Shown here one piece after another: positions 8,906 to 16,869 of a stretch of DNA of 64,000 nt. The stretch is from positions 136,388-200,387 of the forward strand of contig JACPYS010000063.1 in the NCBI GenBank assembly GCA_016195915.1, written 5' to 3'. The DNA comes from Betaproteobacteria bacterium. GTDB lineage: Bacteria > Pseudomonadota > Gammaproteobacteria > Burkholderiales > SG8-39. The position numbers and the translations under genes are program-made. Under the pieces are notes generated by a model. That model saw nothing but the letters and a program-made list of their open reading frames with translations, was not told the origin of the DNA and did not search any database. The first letter of the stretch is position 1. Every line of letters starts with the position of its first letter.

Positions 8906-10008
8906 ATACTGACGTCTGCGAGCAGTCGCTGTCCTACGTGCGCGCGATCGCGCCCTATCAGCCCGGCAAGCCGATCCAGGAACTCGCGCGCGAGATCGGG
9001 CTGGACGAAAAGAACATCGTCAAACTGGCCTCGAACGAGAACCCCAGGGGCGTCGGGCCGCGTACGCGCGCGGCGATCGAAGCCGCGCTGGGCGATCTCG
9101 CGCGCTATCCCGACGGAAACGGCTTCGATCTGAAACAGGCGTTGGCGCGGCGCTACGGCGTGGGCATGGATGCGATCGTCCTCGGCAACGGATCGAACGA
9201 CGTGCTCGAACTCGTGGCCTCGGCTTTTCTCAACACTTCGCGCTCGGCGGTGTTCGCGCAGTATTGTTTCGCGGTGTATCCGCTCGCGACCCAGGCCCGC
9301 GGCGCGCGCTCGATCCAGGTGAGCGCGCGGGCCTACGGCCACGACCTCGACGCGATGGCGCGCGCGGTCACCGGGGATACTGCGGTGGTCTGGCTCGCCA
9401 ACCCGAACAATCCGACCGGAACTTTCTGTCCCGCGGATGCGATCGAGGCCTTCCTCAAGCGCGTGCCGGAGAGGGTCGTCGTCGTGCTCGATGAGGCGTA
9501 CAACGAGTACCTCCCTTCGGACCGCCGATACGACAGTGTGCGCTGGCTCAGGCGCCATGCGAACCTGGTCATCACGCGCACCTTTTCGAAGGCCTACGGT
9601 CTGGCAGGCCTGCGTGTCGGCTACGCGCTAGCGCACCCCGGGGTGGCCGACGTGATGAACCGAGTGCGCCAGCCGTTCAATGTCAATTCGGTCGCGATTG
9701 CCGCTGCGGTGGCGGCGCTGGGTGACATGGAATTCGTGGCCAAGTGCTTCGCCGAGAACCTTGCGGGCCTGCGGCGTCTCGAGCAGGGCGTGCGCGAACT
9801 CGGGCTGGAATACATCCCTTCGTTTGGCAACTTCATCACCGTGCGGGTCGGGCGGGCGGCCGAGATCTATAAACGCCTGCTCAAGCGCGGCGTGATCGTA
9901 CGCCCGGTCGCAGGGTATGAATTGCCGGAGCACCTGCGCGTCACCGTAGGCACGCCCGAGGAAAACGAGCGCTTCCTCACCGCGCTTGCCGCCAGCCTGA
10001 AGGACTGA
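8902..10008 (+). CDS. hisC: Histidinol-phosphate / aromatic aminotransferase
   Basis: 368 residues from the ATG overlapping the pheA stop; a longer frame into pheA exists but carries no homologous residues. It is a fold-type I PLP aminotransferase with ANPNNPTGT (168-174), Asp197-Glu-Ala-Tyr200 and the PLP lysine Lys230 in TRTFSKAYGLAGLRVGYA. Family members transaminate imidazole-acetol phosphate and often aromatic keto acids. Its position between pheA and tyrA, away from other his genes, suggests it supplies the phenylpyruvate and hydroxyphenylpyruvate aminotransferase step (hisC2-type). That role is inference. Confidence 0.9.
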   Translation: MNTDVCEQSLSYVRAIAPYQPGKPIQELAREIGLDEKNIVKLASNENPRGVGPRTRAAIEAALGDLARYPDGNGFDLKQALARRYGVGMDAIVLGNGSNDVLELVASAFLNTSRSAVFAQYCFAVYPLATQARGARSIQVSARAYGHDLDAMARAVTGDTAVVWLANPNNPTGTFCPADAIEAFLKRVPERVVVVLDEAYNEYLPSDRRYDSVRWLRRHANLVITRTFSKAYGLAGLRVGYALAHPGVADVMNRVRQPFNVNSVAIAAAVAALGDMEFVAKCFAENLAGLRRLEQGVRELGLEYIPSFGNFITVRVGRAAEIYKRLLKRGVIVRPVAGYELPEHLRVTVGTPEENERFLTALAASLKD

Positions 10009-10011
10009 GCC

Positions 10012-10896
10012 GTGGCCGTGCCGCGCACCGGCCGCCTCGCCGTGATCGGCGTCGGCCTGATCGGCGGCTCTTTCGCGCTCGCACTCAAGCGCTCAGGCGT
10101 CTGTGACGAGGTGGTCGGAGTCGGCCGTACGCCGGACAACCTTCGCATCGCGCTCGAGCGCGGCGCCATCGATCGAATCGAGACAGATGCCGCGCGCTCG
10201 GTCCGCGGCGCCGGCCTGGTCATGGTCGCGACGCCGGTCGCTCAGATCGCGCAAACATTCGCGAGCATCGCGCCTGCGCTCGAGCCGCAGGCGCTCGTGA
10301 TGGACGCGGGCAGCACCAAGCAGGACGTGGTTGCCGCCGCGCGCTCGCACCTCGGAGTGCGCATCTCCCAGTTCGTTCCGGCACATCCGATCGCCGGTGC
10401 CGAGCACAGCGGTGCGGCCGCGGCGAGCGCGGACCTGTTCGACGGCAAACGCGTGGTGCTCGCGCCGCTCGCCGAGAGCGCTGGCGAGTTCGTGAAGCGG
10501 GCGGAGGAAATCTGGAGCGCGTGCGGGGCGCGCGTGTTTCGCATGGGCGCAGCGGAACACGATGAAGTATTCGCGGCGGTGAGCCATTTGCCGCACCTGC
10601 TCGCTTATGCGCTGGTCCACGAGGTGAGCACGCGCGGCAATGCCGGTCAGCTTTTCGGCTATGCGGCCGGCGGTTTTCGCGACTTCACACGCATCGCTTC
10701 GAGCCATCCGGAGATGTGGCGCGACATCTGCGCGGCGAATCGCGACGCACTGCTGGAGGAGATCGACCGCTACGGGTCGAAGCTCGCCGAGTTGCGCGTA
10801 TTGATCGAGCAGCGTGATCTGAAGGCGCTGGAACGGGTGTTCGACCAAGCGCGCGCGGCCCGCAACCGCTGGCTCGCGGGAGAGTATGAGCCTTGA
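10012..10896 (+). CDS. tyrA: Prephenate (or cyclohexadienyl) dehydrogenase
   Basis: 294 residues, GTG start 3 nt after the hisC stop. NAD(P)-dependent oxidative decarboxylation in tyrosine synthesis. Rossmann signature [15 protein letters not shown] (11-25), AGSTKQD, and the catalytic-domain motif [14 protein letters not shown]; no chorismate mutase or ACT domain, consistent with the short monofunctional form. Choice between prephenate and arogenate as substrate is not readable. The TGA overlaps the aroA start codon (TTGA). Confidence 0.93.
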   Translation: MAVPRTGRLAVIGVGLIGGSFALALKRSGVCDEVVGVGRTPDNLRIALERGAIDRIETDAARSVRGAGLVMVATPVAQIAQTFASIAPALEPQALVMDAGSTKQDVVAAARSHLGVRISQFVPAHPIAGAEHSGAAAASADLFDGKRVVLAPLAESAGEFVKRAEEIWSACGARVFRMGAAEHDEVFAAVSHLPHLLAYALVHEVSTRGNAGQLFGYAAGGFRDFTRIASSHPEMWRDICAANRDALLEEIDRYGSKLAELRVLIEQRDLKALERVFDQARAARNRWLAGEYEP

Positions 10897-12191
10897 GCCG
10901 CGCGTTTCTCGATCTCGCGCCGCTCGCGCGCGCGGCAGGAACGATCCGGCTGCCGGGCTCGAAGAGCATCTCCAACCGCGTGCTGCTGCTCGCGGCGCTT
11001 GCGCAAGGCGAAACGCGGGTGCGCGATGCGCTGGATGCAGACGACACGCGTGTCATGCTCGAAGCGCTGCGCCGCCTTGGAATCGGTTGGCGCCGCGCAG
11101 ATGACGGCGCAATCGTGATCGAAGGTGCCGGTGGGCCGCCGCCAGAGAAACAAGCGGATCTGTTTCTCGGCAACGCGGGCACGGCGTTCCGTCCGCTGAC
11201 TGCGGTGCTCGCTTTGTGCGGCGGCGAATACCGCCTGTCGGGCGTGCCGCGCATGCTGGAGCGGCCGATCGGCGATCTGGTGGATGCGCTGCGCCGCGTT
11301 GGCGCGAACATCGGCTACGCGGGCGCAGACGGATTTCCGCCACTCCAAGTCGGTCGCGGCGATGTCCGTCTCGATGGCCCGGTGCGGGTGCGCGGTGACG
11401 TTTCCTCGCAGTTCCTGACCGCGCTGCTGCTCGCGTTGCCGCTCCTGGGGAGAGCTTCCGTCATCGAAGTGGAAGGCGAACTGATTTCGAAACCCTATGT
11501 CGAAATCACGCTCAACCTGATGCGGCGCTTCGGGGTCGTGGTCGAGCGTGAAGACTGGCGCGTATTCCGCGTGCCGCAGGCGCACTACATCAGCCCGGGG
11601 GAGATTTTCGTCGAAGGCGATGCCTCCGCGGCGTCGTACTTTCTCGCCGCGGGCGCGATCGGCGGAGGGCCGGTGCGCGTCGAGGGCGTGGGCTGCGGGA
11701 GCATCCAGGGCGACGTGCGCTTCGCCGAAGTTCTGGAGAAGATGGGCGCGAAGACCGTCCTCGGCGATACCTGGATCGAGGCATCCTCCGGCGCGCGGCC
11801 GCTGCGCGCCTTCGACCTCGATCTGAACCACATCCCCGATGCGGCGATGACGGCGGCGGTGCTGGCGCTGTTCGCCGAAGGACCGTGCACCGTGCGCAAT
11901 ATCGCGAGCTGGCGGGTCAAGGAAACTGACCGCATTGCGGCGATGGCGACGGAACTGCGCAAACTCGGAGCGGTGGTTGAGGAAGGAGGCGATTACCTAA
12001 GCGTAGTGCCGCCCGCGAAGCTCAATTCCGGAGTGGCGATCGACACCTACGACGACCATCGCATGGCGATGTGCTTCTCCCTCGCCGCGCTGGGCGGGGT
12101 GGGGGTGCGGATCAACGATCCGGATTGCGTGGACAAGACATTTCCCAAATTTTTCGAAACATTTGCTTCGATCTGCAAGGCCGCCGGGTGA
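10893..12191 (+). CDS. aroA: 3-phosphoshikimate 1-carboxyvinyltransferase (EPSP synthase)
   Basis: 432 residues. It starts at a TTG at 10893 that overlaps the tyrA stop; the nearby ATG at 10886 is in another frame. It condenses phosphoenolpyruvate with shikimate-3-phosphate. PGSKSISNR (21-29), [34 protein letters not shown] and YDDHRMAM are the class I motifs; Gly in LGNAGTA is the glyphosate-sensitive form. In related genomes cmk follows immediately; here 4.7 kb of accessory DNA intervenes after the TGA at 12189-12191. Confidence 0.97.
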   Translation: MSRAFLDLAPLARAAGTIRLPGSKSISNRVLLLAALAQGETRVRDALDADDTRVMLEALRRLGIGWRRADDGAIVIEGAGGPPPEKQADLFLGNAGTAFRPLTAVLALCGGEYRLSGVPRMLERPIGDLVDALRRVGANIGYAGADGFPPLQVGRGDVRLDGPVRVRGDVSSQFLTALLLALPLLGRASVIEVEGELISKPYVEITLNLMRRFGVVVEREDWRVFRVPQAHYISPGEIFVEGDASAASYFLAAGAIGGGPVRVEGVGCGSIQGDVRFAEVLEKMGAKTVLGDTWIEASSGARPLRAFDLDLNHIPDAAMTAAVLALFAEGPCTVRNIASWRVKETDRIAAMATELRKLGAVVEEGGDYLSVVPPAKLNSGVAIDTYDDHRMAMCFSLAALGGVGVRINDPDCVDKTFPKFFETFASICKAAG

Positions 12192-12248
12192 GCACGGAGC
12201 GATGGAAGAATCCATTCAGCGCGACCGCCAGCGCGATCATATTTTCTC

Positions 12249-12344
12249 CTGACCACTTGTCACCATTCGGAGTACGACCGGATCGACGCACAGACCATCG
12301 ATACCACTGGAGTCATACGTGGCAAGGAAAAACGTAAGCATTGA
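12249..12344 (+). pseudogene. Remnant of a HigB-type toxin C-terminus
   Basis: The frame 12249-12302 reads LTTCHHSEYDRIDAQTI, matching the C-terminal HxEYDxIDAxTI signature of HigB-family RelE-fold mRNA interferases. The roughly 75 residues that should precede it are absent: only 57 bp separate this scrap from the aroA stop. It sits immediately before a HigA-like antitoxin frame, the standard higB-higA order. The match is short, so the call rests on the motif plus the neighbour. Confidence 0.5.
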
Positions 12345-12696
12345 ACTGCTCAAAACCGAAGCCTCGTAGCGGCGAGCGCTCGCGCGGCTGTCGCATTTTT
12401 TCGACCATCCTCCGGCGCCCAACACTTCGGAGGATGCCGAATTCGAGATCCTGATGCTGATGGTGGAGCGCTACGAGCGCGAGCACCACGTGCTCCCCCA
12501 GCCAGACCCAGTGGCCGCGATTCGCTTCGAGATCGAGCAGCGCGGCCTGGATCCGGCCAAGTTGCACGCGTTGCTCGGATCGCGCCAGCGGGCGCACGAG
12601 GTGCTGCAGAAGAAGCGCCACTTGACGTTGCGCCAGATTCGGGAGTTGCACCGGCAATTGGGAATTGCGGTGGAAGTGCTGATTCAGGATTACTAG
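12319..12696 (+). pseudogene. HigA-family antitoxin interrupted by an amber codon
   Basis: From a GTG at 12319 (GGAG 6 nt upstream) the frame gives 125 residues with a single in-frame TAG at 12367-12369, in SIELLKTEAS*RRALARLSHF; HigA relatives have an acidic residue and Tyr near this point (TEADY). The C-terminal part contains PDPVAAIRFEIEQRGLDPAKL and the helix-turn-helix LLGSRQRAHEVLQKKRHLTL typical of HigA. An 80-residue product could still begin at the ATG at 12454 and would retain the helix-turn-helix. Its TAG overlaps the stop of the convergent gene at 12693: both lie within one CTAG. Confidence 0.65.
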
Positions 12697-13004
12697 CGGT
12701 GAACGGTTCCGCGGCCACCCCGCAGAAAGTCTTCGTACTCTTCGTCGGTCAGCGCACGCGCGGGCGCCTCTGTTATATCGTCGAAGCGGCCCAGCGAGGC
12801 CGGCGCAGCATGCGTTCGCGGCTCGAACGGAAACACCTCGTGCAGTTCACCTGCGTTTACGATGTTCGCAAGTTCCACCTCGTCGTGCTTGGCCAACACC
12901 AAGATGGCGCGCACCACGTCCTCGAGCTTGGCGGGACCGGCAAGGTCTATCCGCTCATACGTCTGCTCATGCATGTGCGGCTCGGGGACGCTGGTAGTGC
13001 TCAT
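12693..13004 (-). CDS. Small acidic protein of unknown function, second gene of a two-gene unit
   Basis: 103 residues, ATG at 13004 with a strong GGGAGG site 5 nt upstream. I do not recognise the family. Residues 25-50 (AKLEDVVRAILVLAKHDEVEL) look helical; the C-terminus ALTDEEYEDFLRGGRGTVHR is acidic then basic. No signal peptide or membrane segment. It lies 43 nt behind the gene at 13048-13626 on the same strand. Small size, acidity and neighbours made of toxin-antitoxin debris make an antitoxin-like role conceivable, but nothing in the sequence proves it. Confidence 0.55.
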   Translation of the reverse strand: MSTTSVPEPHMHEQTYERIDLAGPAKLEDVVRAILVLAKHDEVELANIVNAGELHEVFPFEPRTHAAPASLGRFDDITEAPARALTDEEYEDFLRGGRGTVHR

Positions 13005-13047
13005 CTAGGCCTCCCATCAATGCTGACGACCTTCATGGATATTGAGA

Positions 13048-13626
13048 CTACCGCAGCGGATCGAAGTTCTGCGCCAAGATTTCAGCAAGCGCTTCATCCG
13101 CAAAAAAGTATCGACCGTCGTTTCGCGTGCGAACCGGAAGTCTGGCCGCGATTGGCACGCAATGCAACTGGCAGATGTGGGTGTAGAAATCCTTCAGTTC
13201 ATCGCCACCCGCGCGGGCACAATGCAGCCCGATCCGGCCTTCTGTCTGCAAGTTCATGCTGGCCACGATGGCCGTGTCGATGCAGATGCGCCCAAGCGAA
13301 GGGGGCACAACGACGTCCAGAGCCAGAAGGGCATCATCGCTCGCCGCGCTGATAAACCAGACGAGTACCGCCGGCTTGTTCTCGCGCACGTCGAGGTGCG
13401 GATAACGCTCGATGAACAAGTGCATCGCAGCCGGAATCGCGTCGCCGGCGCGATTTGCGATGAAGGTCGTGAGCGCAAGACAGCGGCGATTTCTGACCCA
13501 CTGGCTCAGCGGGAATATTTGACGCAACACGTTCCAAGACCAATATCGGTCGGCACGGTTTTCGCGTGAAAGCAAGATGCCGGGTTGGATATGCATGTCC
13601 CAGAACGCGGCATCCTGCCAGCTCAT
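13048..13626 (-). CDS. Protein of unknown function, possibly GNAT-like; first gene of a two-gene unit
   Basis: 192 residues from the ATG at 13626 (SWQDAAFWDMHIQPGILLSR); the same frame stays open to an ATG at 13707, neither has a clear ribosome site. The C-terminal half contains GRIGLHCARAGGDELKDFY followed by a Cys/Leu stretch, resembling the acetyl-CoA pyrophosphate loop and following helix of small GNAT-type proteins (GRIGLHA..GG...FY). The N-terminal half is Trp/Arg rich. No signal peptide. Cotranscribed with the 103-residue gene downstream. A GNAT fold is a weak inference. Confidence 0.5.
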   Translation of the reverse strand: MSWQDAAFWDMHIQPGILLSRENRADRYWSWNVLRQIFPLSQWVRNRRCLALTTFIANRAGDAIPAAMHLFIERYPHLDVRENKPAVLVWFISAASDDALLALDVVVPPSLGRICIDTAIVASMNLQTEGRIGLHCARAGGDELKDFYTHICQLHCVPIAARLPVRTRNDGRYFFADEALAEILAQNFDPLR

Positions 13627-13760
13627 GATGCTGGTCCGCACAGGTTGTGGGGCGGCGGGTTGATACCGCTTTCGCGCCGTGGCCCATCGCACGTATCCTC
13701 TGGCCATGTCGCTCGAAGGATACCGCGAACGAGTTTCGCTTGGGGAAGCACCGATCGCGG

Positions 13761-13966
13761 GTCGACGAAGACAATCTCCTGGAGTGGTACGGTTCGGGCG
13801 CGAGCGTGCACCGCCCCGGGCGGCGCGGGCCGCAGAACGCCCCGACCATGCGTCAAGTCAGGTTGAGGTTGGACCGCTCGGTACTCGCCAACTTTGCCGC
13901 GGCGGACCCGGCCGGCAATCGCGTCTCAATAACGCACTTAAGCGCATCACCTCTCGCGCACGTTAG
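13761..13966 (+). pseudogene. BrnA-type antitoxin remnant with a frameshift
   Basis: Frame 1 from 13761 reads VDEDNLLEW, then RRGPQNAPTMRQVRLRLDRS and VLANFAAA; near 13900 the match jumps to another frame that continues GGPGRQSRLNNALKRI to a TAG at 13964-13966. Joined, this follows BrnA/COG3514-type antitoxins (DEDNPEW, RGPQKAPT, V.LRLD..VL..FRA.GPGWQ.R.N.AL). The N-terminus is unclear and no BrnT toxin is recognisable upstream. Bases 13627-13760 show nothing I can name. Confidence 0.55.
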
Positions 13967-13997
13967 GTCTCGAAGATCGCGCGTACGCCGGATGTAA

Positions 13998-14978
13998 TCA
14001 CTCAATCACGCGGTCGACGCGCACCTGGATGGACTGCGGGATCGCGAGACCAAGCTCGCGCGCCGTTTTCAGATTGACCACGAGTTCCAATTTGGAGATC
14101 TGCTCCACCGGCAACTCGGCCGGTTTCGCGCCCTTGAGGATCCGGTCCACGTAGCTCGCGGCGTAGCGGAAGCTCTCCAGGAGGTTCACTCCGTAGCTGA
14201 GGAGCAAGCCGCTTTCTGCGAATTGGGGGTATCCGGAGATCGCCGGGAGGCGCAAGCGTCGGGTGTCGTCAAGAATCTCGCGCCGCAGATTGAACAGCAC
14301 CGCGCTCGGGGCCATCACGAGACCATCGGGACGCTCCTTCTCGAGCACAGCGAACCCCTTCCGCAGGCTCTGGGAATCTCGTGCCGAAGTCACGACAAGG
14401 GTCAATCCCTTCTTCTTTGCGGCCATCCGCGCAACCATCTCGTACCGTGCTCGAGTCTCGGCGTCGGTCGAAGTTTCGACGAGCAGAGCCACACGAGACA
14501 TTTTGGGGACGACCTCGGTCAGGAGCTCGATGTGCTTGGCGACGAGTTCCGCGCCGAGACCCGTCAACCCGGTGACGTTTGTCCCAGGCCGCGCAAGGCT
14601 CTCCACCAAGCCGGCGCCTACGGGGTCTGCGGAAGCGATGAGAACGATCGGGATAATCGAGGTCCTGACTTTCATCGCAGCGGCGACCGACTCTATTCCG
14701 ACCAGTACGTCGGGCCTTAGCGCGATCAGCTCGTCTACCAGCACCGGAAATCGACCTGAATCGCCTTCGGCGTAGCGGAAGTCGACGATCACGTTTTGCC
14801 CGACGACGTAGCCGCGGTCGCGAAGTCCCGAGACAAACGCCTGCTCAAGCGGCTTTATGTTCGCCTCGCTCCCGGTCCACAGGCATCCGAGCCGAAATCG
14901 TTTCGAAGTCTGCGCCAGCACCAAAGCGGGCGAGGCCAGCATCGCGGCGGAGAGTTGAAGTACCGCGCGGCGTTTCAC
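13998..14978 (-). CDS. ABC-type substrate-binding protein (PF04392-like), orphan
   Basis: 326 residues from a GTG at 14978 (GGAG about 10 nt upstream), beginning with a signal peptide (KRRAVLQLSAAMLASPALVLAQ). The body matches the ABC_sub_bind family found with, or isolated from, amino-acid/sugar-like ABC transporters: RPDVLVGIESVAAAMK, IPIVLIASADPVGAGLVESL and RPGTNVTGLTGL are typical. No permease or ATPase gene is nearby, so it is either an orphan or works with a transporter elsewhere. The start overlaps by 4 nt the end of the VapC-like remnant. Confidence 0.8.
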   Translation of the reverse strand: MKRRAVLQLSAAMLASPALVLAQTSKRFRLGCLWTGSEANIKPLEQAFVSGLRDRGYVVGQNVIVDFRYAEGDSGRFPVLVDELIALRPDVLVGIESVAAAMKVRTSIIPIVLIASADPVGAGLVESLARPGTNVTGLTGLGAELVAKHIELLTEVVPKMSRVALLVETSTDAETRARYEMVARMAAKKKGLTLVVTSARDSQSLRKGFAVLEKERPDGLVMAPSAVLFNLRREILDDTRRLRLPAISGYPQFAESGLLLSYGVNLLESFRYAASYVDRILKGAKPAELPVEQISKLELVVNLKTARELGLAIPQSIQVRVDRVIE

Positions 14979-15114
14979 TGGGCGATTTCTCCGGCCGAAG
15001 GAACGACGATCCGCATCGCTGCGTCTACGAGACCGGCGAAGTGCGTGGCATTTGTAAGGTAAGAAGAACCGCAGGCTTGGCCTTCAGCGCGCATTCAGCG
15101 GTCACCGCATCATA
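14975..15114 (-). pseudogene. C-terminal remnant of a PIN-domain (VapC-type) toxin, frameshifted
   Basis: Reading the minus strand from 15114, YDAVTAECALKAKPAVLLTL matches the last third of PIN-domain toxins. Near 15058 the match shifts frame and continues NATHFAGLVDAAMRIVVP, ending at a TGA (14975-14977) that overlaps the next gene's GTG. The N-terminal two thirds with the first catalytic Asp are missing. Confidence 0.6.
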
Positions 15115-15235
15115 CCCCGCGCGCGCGATCGTCGAGGAGCTTGGCACTTGTTTGCTCAACGGTTTCCGGCGGGAGCTTGGGCAGCTTTCGTTGCGGCACG
15201 GCCACGAGCAAGCGGCCATGGCGTTGCAGCCGGAC
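15110..15235 (-). pseudogene. C-terminal remnant of a VapB/AbrB-type antitoxin
   Basis: Residues RLQRHGRLLVAVPQRKLPK then LPPETVEQTSAKLLDDRA resemble the C-terminus of AbrB-fold VapB antitoxins (R.LLV...LPxLxxExVE). The DNA-binding N-terminus is not recognisable. The frame ends where the PIN-domain remnant begins, so a deletion appears to have removed most of vapC and part of vapB. The match is short. Confidence 0.4.
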
Positions 15236-15315
15236 TGGAGCGGTCATTTCGATGCGGTCATCACGCACAGAAACAGATCTCCTCGCGTCGGTAGGGTCCG
15301 GGATGCGGCGCGCGG

Positions 15316-16419
15316 TCATGACGCGAGTCCGGCGAGTGCCTGGCGGATCACCTGGCGGGAGCGGAATAGCACCATCTCTCTCCAGTCGTCGCTGTCCGGG
15401 TAGTACTGTTTGCGCACCTGGTGCTTGATGCGCTGCGTCTCCGGGTCATTCCAGTCGACCTTGCCATAGGCGTGCAGCCAGTGATCCTCGCGCAATGCGA
15501 GCCGGCCCGATTCGGGCGAGTAGGTGCCGTACTCGAGCGCCACGAACGTCGCCTTGTCGCCGAGCTTGGCCATCCAACCATATTCGTTGAGCCCGAACTT
15601 CATCACCGATGATGATGTCCCCGCCGCAGGCTCGGTGAGCGAGTCGCCGTACCAGCGCCGCGCACGTTCAAGCGCGGCGGTGCCCGTCTCGTGGCTGCAG
15701 ATTGGCTCGCCGTAACCGAAGGGACCGAGACCCGTGTGGAAGTCGATGATCGCGACCTGGGCGCGTGCCGCCAGCTCGTGATCGTCGATCAGCGCCTCCA
15801 GCGTGCGCCGCGCCCAAGTCGGGCCGATGCCGCCGAAGAACACGCCGTGCGCGTGCCGGTACTGGCCGCCGCCGCGCGCGATCTGAAACGCCTTCTCGCC
15901 ATGCCTGGCGCGGTAGGCGGTGATCTTCTCCTCCGCCGTGTCGAACACCGGCCCAGATAACTCGCGTGGCACGAATGCATCGGCGAGTTCGTCGTGCCCC
16001 GCATTTTCCGGAAGGGGCGCGGCGAAATCGACGAAATTGCGGTTGAGGTCGACGTTTTCTTCCGTTACGCGGCGCAGCCAGGCGAAGCCATGGGGATTGA
16101 TCGCATGGATCATCAGCACGGTGACGTCCTCGGGCAGGTGACGCGCGCCGCCGGCGAGGAGGAAATCGAGCATCGCGCCCGAACCGGTGAAGCCTTCAAC
16201 ACCGTGCGTGGCGGATTGCAGGACGAGGACCTTGCTCGCATCCGGTGGCCCGAGCCAGGCGACGTCGGTCGTGAGTTCTTCGTCGCGCGGCCCGCGCAGT
16301 GGATTGCGATAGGACTTCAGGCGGGCATTCGCATCGCGAGAAGCAGCGAGGAATTTCGCGCGTGCCATAGCGTAGTCGGGTGAGAAGCAGGCAGCGAAAT
16401 CGAAGGGATGGCTGGTCAC
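15316..16419 (-). CDS. DUF2817 / M14-like zinc carboxypeptidase family protein
   Basis: 367 residues from a GTG at 16419 (AGGA 7 nt upstream); the frame runs further upstream but there it has no family residues. Zn-peptidase-like positions are conserved: SATHGVEGFTGS (His72, Glu75), VDLNRNF (124-130), IDFHTGLGPFG (His228) and a C-terminal Glu in ALEYGTYSPE (Glu296), in the order found in M14-type enzymes. No signal peptide, so probably cytosolic. Substrate unknown. It looks intact although surrounded by broken genes. Confidence 0.75.
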   Translation of the reverse strand: MTSHPFDFAACFSPDYAMARAKFLAASRDANARLKSYRNPLRGPRDEELTTDVAWLGPPDASKVLVLQSATHGVEGFTGSGAMLDFLLAGGARHLPEDVTVLMIHAINPHGFAWLRRVTEENVDLNRNFVDFAAPLPENAGHDELADAFVPRELSGPVFDTAEEKITAYRARHGEKAFQIARGGGQYRHAHGVFFGGIGPTWARRTLEALIDDHELAARAQVAIIDFHTGLGPFGYGEPICSHETGTAALERARRWYGDSLTEPAAGTSSSVMKFGLNEYGWMAKLGDKATFVALEYGTYSPESGRLALREDHWLHAYGKVDWNDPETQRIKHQVRKQYYPDSDDWREMVLFRSRQVIRQALAGLAS

Positions 16420-16474
16420 TCGGCGATTCCTGTGGACGCGAATTGAACAAGCGCGCGGGCTCTCCCGCGCGGAC

Positions 16475-16768
16475 TCAGTCGAACAGGTCGGCGAGATCCA
16501 CGCTGTAGCTCGAGCGCTGAATCGCGCCGCCTGCCGCGCAAAACTCGAAGCGCCTGGACTGCGGATAGACAATCCACGCTTCGGTGGCGCCGGCGGCCAG
16601 ATAGGCATCCACTTTCTCGCGCAATTCCTTGAGAGAGTTCGAAGGCGAAGCGAGTTCGATCTTTCCCGGCAAGTTCTCGAAGCGCGAATCCCCGCACAGC
16701 TCGCGATACCGCTCGGCAAGCGCTTCATACGTCAGCGGTGCCTCGACTACTTCGTGAACTGCGCCCAT
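16475..16768 (-). pseudogene. Uma2-family (DUF820) nuclease with a large in-frame internal deletion
   Basis: 97 residues, ATG at 16768. Residues 1-38 (EAPLTYEALAERYRELCGD, NLPGKIEL) match the start of Uma2 proteins, and from residue 39 on (ASPSNSLKELREKVDAYL, AWIVYPQSRRFEFC) the end. The roughly 90-100 residues that normally lie between are missing; the junction falls at about 16653. The lost segment holds the PDDEXK-type Asp, so nuclease activity is unlikely. The frame is intact, so the protein may still be made. Confidence 0.65.
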
Positions 16769-16869
16769 GCCCCGGACTCCGTGTTCAACGACTCGGTGAA
16801 CGTTTCAACATGACCTGAAAACAGTCTAGCACGCGCACTCAGAGCGCCGCCGCGCGGCGCACGCGTGGT

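Noticed and set aside
12211-12251. A 13-codon ATG frame between aroA and the HigB scrap.
   Set aside because: No ribosome site and no similarity; too short to support.
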